64,000 nucleotides of DNA from DATEPR01 sp036491115 (GTDB lineage: Bacteria; Actinomycetota; Actinomycetes; Mycobacteriales; Pseudonocardiaceae), in assembly GCA_036491115.1 (NCBI GenBank), contig DASXCQ010000031.1, positions 139,367 through 203,366 on the forward strand. The letters are read 5' to 3'. This document shows, one piece after another, positions 9,450-16,549 of this stretch (position 1 is the first letter of the stretch; each line of letters opens with the position of its first letter). Below the pieces are notes generated by a model. It saw only the letters and a list, made by a program, of their open reading frames with translations, had not been told where the DNA came from and made no database searches. The position numbers and the translations under genes were made by a program.

Positions 9450-10718
9450 TCAGCCTGCCGCCGCGTGGTCTACAGCGCCGTTGACCGATCCGGCGGCGGC
9501 GGTGCCGGCACCGTGGTCGACCACCCGAACGCCGTTCTGCCACACCTCGCGGATGTTGCCGGCGAGCCCGGCGAGATCCAGACCGTCACCATTGACCACC
9601 ACGACATCCGCCCGGTAGCCGGGCGCCAGCGTGCCCAGCTCACCGCCGAGTCCGAGCAGGTCAGCGGCCGACGACGTGGTCGCGGCGAGCACCTGGGCGG
9701 GCGTCATGCCACACGCCTGCATCAGCGGCAGCTCCTCCAGGTTGGTGCCGTGCGGACCCACCCCGCTGTCCGTGCCCATGGCGATCCGGACGCCTGCCTC
9801 GGCGGCCCGGCGGACCGACTCGGCGTGCACCGTCGCCACGTCCCGGGCCTTGCGCACGACCGACTCCGGCAGCGACGCGCCGGCTTCGGCGGCACGAATC
9901 ACGGCAACCGGCGCGATGAGCGTGGGCACCAGCCACGTGCCGTTGGCGATCATCATCTCGATCGCCTCGTCGTCCAGGTAGATCCCGTGCTCGATGGAGC
10001 GGATGCCGGCCCGAATCGCGTTCTTGACGCCCTCAGTGCCCTGCGCGTGCGCCATCACCTCGCGGCCCTGCATCCGCGCCTCGGTGACGAGCACCTCCAA
10101 CTCCTCCGGCGTGAACTGGCTGTGTTTCGGATCGTCCCTCGGCGAGAGCACGCCACCGGTGGTGCACACCTTGAGCACGTCGGCGCCCGCCCGCAGCAGT
10201 TGCCGCGTGATCCGGCGCATCTCGTCCGGTCCGTCGGCGATCCCGGCCGGCCGGCCGGGATGCGGCACCGACAGCGGGACGCAGTGCCCGGACACCGACC
10301 AGCCGTCGCCGTGCCCGCCGGTGGGCGAGATCATCGACACCGCGATCTTCATCCTCGGGCCGGTGATCAGCCCGTCGTCCACGGCCTGCTTGATGCCCAG
10401 GTCGGCACCGCCCGCGTCGCGCACGGTCGTGATGCCGATGTTCAGCGTGCGGGCGAGGTTCCGGGCGGCGGCATAGAACTGGTAGGAGAACGGCTGCTGC
10501 ACCCTGGGCAGCAGGCCGATGTCGGACACCGTGACGTGCACGTGGCAGTCGAACAGGCCGGGCAGCAGCGTGGCGCCCTGGCAGTCGACCACCTCGTCGG
10601 CGTCCAGCCCGGTGCCCAGTTCGACGATCCGGCCGTCCTGCACCAGCACGTCCGCCCGCTCGGGCGCCGAGCCCGTGCCGTCGAACACCTGGCCACCCGC
10701 GAACAGCGTGCGTGTCAT
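9450..10718 (-). CDS. Amidohydrolase family protein (prolidase/imidazolonepropionase-like)
   Basis: 422-aa metal-dependent hydrolase with a TIM-barrel core. Visible ligand motifs: DCHVHV (HxH, about residue 60), a Lys in ADVLKVCTTGG that is normally carbamylated, His in VMAHAQG, His in RSIEHG, and Asp in MGTDSG. This set is typical of the branch that includes Xaa-Pro dipeptidases and organophosphate-hydrolysing Sgx9260-like enzymes. No signal peptide, so cytoplasmic. ATG 10718 overlaps the upstream M20 gene by 4 bp, so both are made together. The substrate cannot be read from sequence; cleavage of N-acyl or cyclic amides or of Xaa-Pro peptides is likely. Confidence 0.85.
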   Translation of the reverse strand: MTRTLFAGGQVFDGTGSAPERADVLVQDGRIVELGTGLDADEVVDCQGATLLPGLFDCHVHVTVSDIGLLPRVQQPFSYQFYAAARNLARTLNIGITTVRDAGGADLGIKQAVDDGLITGPRMKIAVSMISPTGGHGDGWSVSGHCVPLSVPHPGRPAGIADGPDEMRRITRQLLRAGADVLKVCTTGGVLSPRDDPKHSQFTPEELEVLVTEARMQGREVMAHAQGTEGVKNAIRAGIRSIEHGIYLDDEAIEMMIANGTWLVPTLIAPVAVIRAAEAGASLPESVVRKARDVATVHAESVRRAAEAGVRIAMGTDSGVGPHGTNLEELPLMQACGMTPAQVLAATTSSAADLLGLGGELGTLAPGYRADVVVVNGDGLDLAGLAGNIREVWQNGVRVVDHGAGTAAAGSVNGAVDHAAAG

Positions 10719-11917
10719 GCGACCGCCACCTCCCGGTTGAGCCGCCGCACGGCGAGTTCGGCGAGCAGCGCGGCGCCGTCGGGCAGCACGGCGTCGTCGA
10801 ACGTGGCCAGCGGCGAGTGGTTGCTCGGTGCGGTCTCCGGGTCGTCGGACTCGGTCGCGCCGAGGAAGATGTACGCGCCGGGCACCTCGTTGAGCACCCG
10901 GGAGAAGTCCTCGGAACCCGCCTCCGGGTTGTCCATCAGCGTGAACCGCTCGTCGCCGAACACGTCCCGCACGGTGTCCGCGACGAACTCGTGGTGCGTC
11001 GCGTTGTTCACGGTGACCGGGTACTCCCCGTCGTAGCGGACCTCGGCACGCATGCCGTGCGCCGTGGCGATGTCCTCGCACAGCCGCACCGACTCGCGAC
11101 TGACCCGCTCCCGCGCCTGCGGGGAGAACGACCGGATGGTGGCCTCGAACGTGACGTCGTCCGGGATGATGTTCCGTCGGGTGCCGCCGTGGATCATCCC
11201 GACGGTCACCACGACCGGATCGAACACGTCGAACCGGCGGGTCACCATGGTCTGCAGCGCGGTGACCATCTCGCACGCGGCCGGGATCGGGTCCAGGCCA
11301 CCTGCCGGGCGGGAACCGTGCGCGCCCGCGCCGACCACCCGCACGTGCAGGCCGTCGGACGCGGCCATCAGCGGGCCGGGCCGGCCGGTGAACTGGTGCG
11401 CCGGCACGTCGGAGGACAGCACGTGCAGCCCGTAGGCGGCGACCACCGACCCGCCGGCCGCGGTGAGCACGCCCTCGCGGATCATGTGGCCCGCGCCGTC
11501 CCAGCCCTCCTCGCCGGGCTGGAACATGAACACGACGTCACCGGGCAGTTCGGCCCGGCGGGCGGACAGCAGCCGGGCCGCGCCGACCAGGCCCGCGGTG
11601 TGCAGGTCGTGGCCGCAGGCGTGCATGACGCCCTCGTGCTTCGACGTGAAGTCGTAGCCGGTGCGTTCGGTGACCGGCAGGGCGTCCATGTCACCGCGCA
11701 GCAGCACGGCCGGACCACGTTGGCCGCCGCGCAGCACGGCCGTCACCGAGGACACGCCGGTGCCGGTGGAGATCTCCAGCGGCAGGCCGTCGAGGGCGGC
11801 GAGCACGCGCTCCTGGGTGAGCGGCAGGTGGAGACCGATCTCCGGGATCTGGTGCAGCGCGCGGCGGAGGGAGACCAGTTCCGGTGCGAGCTCAACGGCG
11901 TCGGAGCGAATGCTCAT
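10715..11917 (-). CDS. M20 family metallopeptidase (N-acyl amino acid amidohydrolase)
   Basis: 400-aa enzyme of the M20/hippurate hydrolase family. Metal site: RGDMDALP, then HACGHDLHTA, then FQPGEEG (Glu-Glu pair), a lid-domain His (GAHGSRP) and a C-terminal His in SNHSPLA. Lid domain about residues 190-300. These enzymes hydrolyse N-acyl amino acids or dipeptides in the cytoplasm. I prefer ATG 11917, with GGACGGGG upstream; a GTG six bases earlier is possible. First gene of a two-gene operon with the amidohydrolase; together they suggest degradation of an amide or peptide taken up from outside. No transporter gene is adjacent. Confidence 0.86.
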   Translation of the reverse strand: MSIRSDAVELAPELVSLRRALHQIPEIGLHLPLTQERVLAALDGLPLEISTGTGVSSVTAVLRGGQRGPAVLLRGDMDALPVTERTGYDFTSKHEGVMHACGHDLHTAGLVGAARLLSARRAELPGDVVFMFQPGEEGWDGAGHMIREGVLTAAGGSVVAAYGLHVLSSDVPAHQFTGRPGPLMAASDGLHVRVVGAGAHGSRPAGGLDPIPAACEMVTALQTMVTRRFDVFDPVVVTVGMIHGGTRRNIIPDDVTFEATIRSFSPQARERVSRESVRLCEDIATAHGMRAEVRYDGEYPVTVNNATHHEFVADTVRDVFGDERFTLMDNPEAGSEDFSRVLNEVPGAYIFLGATESDDPETAPSNHSPLATFDDAVLPDGAALLAELAVRRLNREVAVA

Positions 11918-12300
11918 GACCACCCCGTCCTGGATCGTACGTCAGGCTAACGATGTCATCCGAGCAGCGCGGAGTGCCCACGTCAAGGTCGTTCGGGAAT
12001 CGGTACCGATCCCGTGGCGAGATCGTCCACTTCGGACCGTGACGGAGCTGCGCCCGATCGCGGTCGGAAAGCTCGCTTACCGGACCCGGCCAGGAAAACA
12101 AGCGGCTGGTCCCCACCGCCCCGACCAGGGGGACCAGCCGACCCCTCGGTATGTTTGGCGATGCGACCCCAGCGTAATCTGGAATCAGCCAAGTGGAACT
12201 CCCCGAGCCGGGTGAATCACCGCTGAGGTACCGATCGGCCCAGGTGGCACGGGGTCTGATCGGCATGGGCACAATCCGGTCACACCGTGATCGGCCGAGC
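11918..12300. other. Long intergenic region without a gene
   Basis: About 380 bp between the M20 gene start and the csoR stop. No frame here shows family resemblance. It holds the upstream region of the M20 operon and a strong hairpin (listed separately). The area around 11995-12090 has lower GC and alternating purine/pyrimidine stretches but no recognisable RNA. Confidence 0.5.
12103..12140. terminator. 12-bp perfect hairpin downstream of csoR
   Basis: Arms CGGCTGGTCCCC (12103-12114) and GGGGACCAGCCG (12129-12140) with a 14-nt loop. No T-run. It lies about 160 bp after the csoR stop and about 185 bp before the M20 start, so it could end csoR transcription or act as a leader structure for another transcript. 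Confidence 0.55.
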
Positions 12301-12582
12301 TCAGGACTTCACCAGGCGGGCGATGGCCTCATTGGCCTCACGCAGCTTCGTTTCGGCCACCTCGCCACCCTCGGTGACCGCCTCGGTGACACAGTGGCCG
12401 AGATGCTGTTCCAACAGTCCGAGTGAGACGGCCTGGAGTGCCTTGGTGGCCGCCGAGATCTGGGTGAGGATGTCGATGCAGTAGTCGTCGTCCTCGACCA
12501 TCCGCTGCAGACCGCGGATCTGGCCCTCGATGCGCCGGAGGCGGCGTAGATAGCCTGCCCTGTCCTCTGTGTAGCCTCGCAT
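12301..12582 (-). CDS. csoR: CsoR-family copper-sensing repressor
   Basis: 93-aa all-helical repressor. The Cu(I) ligand set of CsoR is present: Cys35 (YCIDIL, preceded by Tyr34), His60 and Cys64 (QHLGHC), matching Cys36/His61/Cys65 of the Mycobacterium tuberculosis protein. The pattern differs from RcnR, FrmR and CstR branches. It would release DNA when it binds Cu(I). Start ATG 12582 is followed by MRGYTEDRAGY, the usual N-terminus. It is the last gene after the redox operon, 49 bp behind the ferredoxin stop, with a CsoR-type operator in that gap. No copper exporter or chaperone gene is in the window. Confidence 0.9.
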   Translation of the reverse strand: MRGYTEDRAGYLRRLRRIEGQIRGLQRMVEDDDYCIDILTQISAATKALQAVSLGLLEQHLGHCVTEAVTEGGEVAETKLREANEAIARLVKS

Positions 12583-12614
12583 GCCGTCCTCCAGGGGATA
12601 TCCTGAGGTCGATG

Positions 12615-12630
12615 ATACCCCAGGGGGGTA
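12615..12630. promoter_or_regulatory. CsoR-type operator
   Basis: ATACCCC-A-GGGGGG-TA, a G/C-tract palindrome of the form recognised by CsoR proteins (TACCCC...GGGGTA), centred about 40 bp upstream of the csoR start and just after the ferredoxin stop. It predicts autoregulation of csoR by copper. Confidence 0.75.
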
Positions 12631-12631
12631 G

Positions 12632-12853
12632 TCACCGACCTCGGTCCAGTCGCAACGCGAGCGTCGGGCACGCCGTGACGGCCTCCCGCGCGAGCGCCCG
12701 CAGCGTCGGTGGCACGGCGACGGATCCACCGTCGGCCAGGACCGGATAGCCCCATTCGTCCAGTTCGATCAGTTCCGGCAGGAGCTCGGCGCACAACCCG
12801 TGCGCTCGACACTCGATCGGCCGGACCGACAGCCGGCCGCCACTCTCCGTCAT
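12632..12853 (-). CDS. Small ferredoxin
   Basis: 73-aa ferredoxin of the actinobacterial 3Fe-4S/4Fe-4S type. Cys positions: IECRAHGLC (C-x5-C) and C-terminal ACPTLAL (CP). With one Cys fewer than a full 4Fe-4S motif in the first cluster loop, a 3Fe-4S cluster is likely. It would carry single electrons between the NuoF-like protein and another partner. ATG 12853 overlaps the preceding stop by 4 bp, so it is co-translated with the flavin/Fe-S subunit, which makes that protein its most likely reductase. Confidence 0.85.
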   Translation of the reverse strand: MTESGGRLSVRPIECRAHGLCAELLPELIELDEWGYPVLADGGSVAVPPTLRALAREAVTACPTLALRLDRGR

Positions 12854-14061
12854 CGCACCCCCAGCAGTGGAATCGGAAATCCCGGATCGGACACCACGCC
12901 GTCACACGGGCGGCCCGCGGCATGCGCCGCGACGTCACGGGCGAACACCGACAGCGCGCTGGCCACCTGCCGCGCGGCACCGTCGGGATGCCGGCAGGCA
13001 CCCCGGCCGCGCACCAGCCCGACCCGGCGGCGCAGCCGGTCCAGGTCGACCGGCCGGCCACCGGCCAGCGCGTCCATGTCCTCGGCCAGCGCGGGCAGGC
13101 CGAACATGCACGGCCCGCACTGCCGTGCCGACTCACCCGCCAGATACCGGACGATCCGGGCGGACACCGCCACTCCGCACACCCTGGCCGGCAACGCCAA
13201 CACCAGGCCCACACCGAGCGAGGCACCGGCGGCGGCCAGCTCGTCCGGTGCCAGCGGCAGCTCGCCCGCGCCCGGCAGCGCCAGCCACGTCCCGCCGAAC
13301 CCGCCGACCAGCACGGCCACGGCGGGCTCGACACCACCGGCCACCGCGAGCAGGTCGGCCACGGTCATGCCCAGCGCGATCTCGTACACGCCCGGCCGGG
13401 CCACGGCACCGCCGACGGTCATCAGCGCGGTGCCCGGCGCGCTCGGCACGCCGACCGCCCGGAACCAGTCCGGTCCGCACCGGCCCACCAGCGCCAGATC
13501 GGCCAGCGTCTCCACGTTGCTGACCAGCGTCGGCCGGCCGCGCAGGCCCTTCGCCGTCGCCCGCCCGTCCCCGCGGGCCACCGGTGGCCGTCCGGTCGGG
13601 CGGGCGTCGCCGGTGTTCAGGAAGTTGACCAGCGCGGTCTCCTCGCTGGCCACGAACCGGTCGGGCACCTCGGCCAGCCGCACCGGCACCGGATCGGCCC
13701 GCTCGGCGATCGCCGCGTGCAGGGTCGGGATCAGCGGGTCGGCCGGCCGCACGCACAGCACCGCTTCGTGGGCGTCCACCGCGTGCGCGGCCAGCGCCAG
13801 GCCGTCCAGCACCAGGTGCGGCACGCGGGCCAGCAGCGCGTGGTCCTTCTGGCTGGCCGGTTCGCTCTCCACGCCGTTGGCCACGACGGCGGCACCGCGC
13901 CGGCCGGACGCCGCGACGACGGCCGCCAGCTTGGTGGCCAGCGGGAACCAGGCGCCACCCCGGCCACGCAGCCCGGCCGCCCGCACCATGTCGATCAGGG
14001 CCGTCCGGTCGGGCAGGTACTGGCGGGGCACCCGTTCGGTCGCCGACAGCAGGCGGGTCAC
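12850..14061 (-). CDS. NuoF-like NADH/flavin Fe-S oxidoreductase
   Basis: 403-aa protein resembling the NADH-binding, FMN-binding 51-kDa subunit of complex I and of formate dehydrogenases. The FMN/NADH fold is seen in AGLRGRGGAWFP (about residues 30-41) and NGVESEPASQKD (about residues 63-74), followed by an SLBB-like part and the Fe-S domain. The usual ESCGxCxPC cluster motif reads ESARQCGPC: the first ligand Cys is replaced by Ala, while the next two and the distal Cys (GRGACRHP) are kept. This suggests a 3Fe-4S or altered 4Fe-4S cluster. GTG start in GTGA overlap with the membrane protein upstream. Likely electron entry point of the operon (inference). Confidence 0.82.
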   Translation of the reverse strand: MTRLLSATERVPRQYLPDRTALIDMVRAAGLRGRGGAWFPLATKLAAVVAASGRRGAAVVANGVESEPASQKDHALLARVPHLVLDGLALAAHAVDAHEAVLCVRPADPLIPTLHAAIAERADPVPVRLAEVPDRFVASEETALVNFLNTGDARPTGRPPVARGDGRATAKGLRGRPTLVSNVETLADLALVGRCGPDWFRAVGVPSAPGTALMTVGGAVARPGVYEIALGMTVADLLAVAGGVEPAVAVLVGGFGGTWLALPGAGELPLAPDELAAAGASLGVGLVLALPARVCGVAVSARIVRYLAGESARQCGPCMFGLPALAEDMDALAGGRPVDLDRLRRRVGLVRGRGACRHPDGAARQVASALSVFARDVAAHAAGRPCDGVVSDPGFPIPLLGVR

Positions 14062-14612
14062 CGGAGTGCCCTCGCCTCGGTGTCCGGGTGGCGGGTGCCG
14101 GCCCGCCAGCCGACCGCGACCAGCACGGCCAGCACGCACACCACGTTGACCACCAGCACCCAGCCCATCGTGATGTCGGCGGGCGTGGTGCCGATGCCGT
14201 GCGCGACGGCCAGCGGCCAGCAGGCGTAACTGGCCCAGTGGATCCAGCGCCACACCCGCACGTTCACCCGTGGCCGCAGCAGGCTGGTCACCACGACCGC
14301 GATGGTCAGATCGGTCGCGACGGCACCCAGGCCGAGCCAGAACGGGTGATACGCCGACCGGAACGGCACGATCGAGTCCAGCCAGCCGATTCCGGCGTAC
14401 GGGTCGACGACCGCGGTGGTGATGTGCACCGCGAGGAAGACGACGGCCAGCAGCGACACGTTGCGGTGCAGGGCGGCCAGCGCGAACCGAGGCCACCGCG
14501 CACCGACGAACCGGCCGCCGCCCAGCGCCCCCAGCGTCACGGACGCGGTGAACAGCAGTAACGCGATCAGGCCGGTGGCCCGGCTCGCGTACCACAGAAT
14601 CGGCTGGTTCAT
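14058..14612 (-). CDS. Ferric-reductase-like transmembrane haem protein
   Basis: 184-aa integral membrane protein with about five membrane helices. It matches the ferric-reductase/cytochrome b561-like transmembrane domain: paired His residues on successive helices (ALHRNVSLLA, LAVHITTAV, then WIHWASY and AVAHGIG) can ligate two b-type haems. It lacks the FAD/NAD domain of NOX-type reductases, so it must take electrons from a separate protein, most simply the NuoF-like protein and ferredoxin encoded next to it. ATG 14612 overlaps the apbE stop by 4 bp. Confidence 0.82.
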   Translation of the reverse strand: MNQPILWYASRATGLIALLLFTASVTLGALGGGRFVGARWPRFALAALHRNVSLLAVVFLAVHITTAVVDPYAGIGWLDSIVPFRSAYHPFWLGLGAVATDLTIAVVVTSLLRPRVNVRVWRWIHWASYACWPLAVAHGIGTTPADITMGWVLVVNVVCVLAVLVAVGWRAGTRHPDTEARALR

Positions 14613-15520
14613 GCCGGCCAGCCGGCGACCGTGAGCACGTTCCCCTTGGCGCACACCAATCTGGCCGGCAGGCCGGTATCACCCAACCAGCCCGGCGCCG
14701 CCCGGCCGAGCACGATCGCCGCCGTGCTGGCCGTGTTCGCGTCCACGCACGACGCCGCCGCGACGCTCACCGTGCGCCACGCGGGCTCGGCCATGTCGCC
14801 GGTGCGCGGGTCGACGATGTGGTGCACGGTCCGGCCACCGCGCCGCCAGGTGCGGCACGTCGTGCTCGACGTGGCCAGCCCGCCGGACCGGATCGTCACC
14901 ACCACGTCCGGGTCGACTCCGGCCACCCGGTGGTCGTCGCCGATGCCGATCCGCCAACCGTCCTTCGGCGCCGCGCCACCGACCGCCACGTCGCCGCCGA
15001 GGCTGACCAGCACACCGCAACCCAGGGCGGCGGCGATCCGCGCCGCCGACCGGTCCGCCGCCATCGCCTTCGCGGTCGCACCGAGATCCAGCCGCACGGT
15101 TCTGGGCAGCAGAATCCGCCGCGCCACCGGGTCGAACGACACCCGCCACCAGCCGGGCGCCGGTCGCGGCGGTGCGGCGGGGCCCAGATCGTCGGAGGCC
15201 AGTTCGGTGAAGTCGCGGTCGTAGCCCAAGCCGACGAGGGCACTGCCGACGGTCGGATCGACCAGCCCGCCGGTCAGCCGACCGGCCCGTAACGCCACAC
15301 CGACGGCATCGGCCAGCAGCGGACTCACCGTCACCTCGGTGCCCGCGTTCTCGTGCAACCAGGACAACTCGGAGTCCGGCCGGAACCGGCTGCACGCCGC
15401 GTCCACCGCCGCGACATCGTCGCGGAGGATGCGCTCGGCGTCGGCGAGCAGCCCACCGTCGGGCACCACGACCGACGCCGTGGTGCCCAGCGCGGGGAAC
15501 ACCGTGTCCAGGCTGGTCAT
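14609..15520 (-). CDS. apbE: FAD:protein FMN transferase
   Basis: 303-aa ApbE. The enzyme moves FMN from FAD onto a Ser/Thr of a target protein, using Mg2+. Motifs seen: GGLVDPTVGSALVGLGYDRD (about residues 84-103), LDLGATAKAMAAD (about 145-157), SLGGDVAVGG (about 173-182), and HHIVDPRTG (about 232-240). There is no signal peptide (MTSLDTVFPALG), unlike many ApbE proteins that work outside the membrane, so the target may be cytoplasmic. ATG 15520 is in a 4-bp overlap with the small gene upstream. None of the other operon proteins shows a clear [ST]GA[ST] flavinylation motif. Confidence 0.9.
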   Translation of the reverse strand: MTSLDTVFPALGTTASVVVPDGGLLADAERILRDDVAAVDAACSRFRPDSELSWLHENAGTEVTVSPLLADAVGVALRAGRLTGGLVDPTVGSALVGLGYDRDFTELASDDLGPAAPPRPAPGWWRVSFDPVARRILLPRTVRLDLGATAKAMAADRSAARIAAALGCGVLVSLGGDVAVGGAAPKDGWRIGIGDDHRVAGVDPDVVVTIRSGGLATSSTTCRTWRRGGRTVHHIVDPRTGDMAEPAWRTVSVAAASCVDANTASTAAIVLGRAAPGWLGDTGLPARLVCAKGNVLTVAGWPA

Positions 15521-15756
15521 GACCCGCCCGATCCCACGTCCGCGCCGCCCGTGTCGGTCACCGCCGGCGCGCTGTCCGGGCTCCGCAACTGGTCGTTCGT
15601 GGCGTTCTGCCTGGCCACCGTGGTGCCGTGGGCCAGCACCGCCGCCAGTGCGGCCGCGGCGACCAGCGAGCCGCCCGCCGTCCAGGTGGTGACGGTCTGG
15701 ACCCGCCGCCTGCCCTCGGCCCGCACCGCACGAGGGTCACGTGATGGGTAGCGCAC
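15517..15756 (-). CDS. Small single-pass membrane protein
   Basis: 79-aa protein, first gene of the redox operon. A basic N-terminus (MRYPSRDPRAVRAEGRRR) is followed by one membrane segment (about residues 21-43, rich in Ala/Val/Leu) and a 35-residue outer tail rich in Thr, Asp and Gly. No family recognised. GTG 15756 has GGAAGG upstream; the stop overlaps apbE by 4 bp. A possible -10 box TATACA lies at 15796-15801 on the minus strand. It may be a scaffold for the membrane protein encoded two genes on. Confidence 0.6.
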   Translation of the reverse strand: MRYPSRDPRAVRAEGRRRVQTVTTWTAGGSLVAAAALAAVLAHGTTVARQNATNDQLRSPDSAPAVTDTGGADVGSGGS

Positions 15757-15856
15757 GATCCGGCCGCCTTCCAGGAGGAACCAGCTACACACTCCTGTAT
15801 ACGGCGACAGCCTGAGAAGGGTCCGTGAAAGCCGCTGTGAGTTCGCTGTGCCGAGG

Positions 15857-16549
15857 TCAGGCCACCGGGCCGGGCGGCTGGTGGGCGATGCCCTCCTCGA
15901 TGGCAAACCGGGTCAGCTCCGGCCGCCGCCGCCGTCCCGTCTTGTCCCGAATGCGGTCCAAATAGGACCGTACGGTGCGGATGCTGATCGCCATCTCCTC
16001 CGCGATGTCCGCGTCCCGCTCCCCCGCGGCCACCAGCGACAGCACCCGCCGCTCCTGCGCGGACAACTCGATCTTCGGGCCCGCCTGCCGCTCCCGCGAC
16101 GAGTCGAGCACGAACGCCGCCAGCATCGGCGACACGTAACTGTTGCCGGCCGCGATCGACCGGATGGCGCGCAGGATCTCCGCCGCGTCCGCATCCTTGG
16201 ACAGGTAGCCGCGCGCCCCGGCCGCGATCGCGCCGAGCACTTCGGACTGGCCCGCCGCCGCCGACACCACGAGCACCCGGTGGCCCATCCGGACCACCTC
16301 CATGACCGCGGCGGCATCCCCGATGCCGCGCAGCTTCAGGTCCAGCACCACGACACCCGGCGGCTGCCGGCCGGCGGCGAACCGGGCCACCGAGTCGGCG
16401 ACCACGCCCAGTTCCATGTCCGCCGTCTCCTCCAGCACCCTGGCCACGGCGGCCCGGTACAGCGGGTGGTCCTCGACGACCCCCACGAGGATGCGGCCGG
16501 CCGGCGGCAGTTGCACGCTGCCCGGTTCGACGGATTCGGTGCCGGTCAC
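15857..16549 (-). CDS. NarL/LuxR-family response regulator
   Basis: 230-aa response regulator. The receiver domain (about residues 20-135) keeps the acidic pair VVEDHP, the phosphorylated Asp in VVVLDLKL, Ser in VVSAAA and Lys in YLSKDAD, so phosphotransfer should work. The C-terminal LuxR HTH (about residues 160-222) reads LSAQERRVLSLVAAGERDADIAEEM-type sequence with SIRTVRSYLDRI as recognition helix. GTG start overlaps the eccB stop by 4 bp, so it is produced together with the ESX membrane protein EccB. The likely partner kinase is at 37008-38333, at the other end of the ESX locus. Confidence 0.9.
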   Translation of the reverse strand: MTGTESVEPGSVQLPPAGRILVGVVEDHPLYRAAVARVLEETADMELGVVADSVARFAAGRQPPGVVVLDLKLRGIGDAAAVMEVVRMGHRVLVVSAAAGQSEVLGAIAAGARGYLSKDADAAEILRAIRSIAAGNSYVSPMLAAFVLDSSRERQAGPKIELSAQERRVLSLVAAGERDADIAEEMAISIRTVRSYLDRIRDKTGRRRRPELTRFAIEEGIAHQPPGPVA

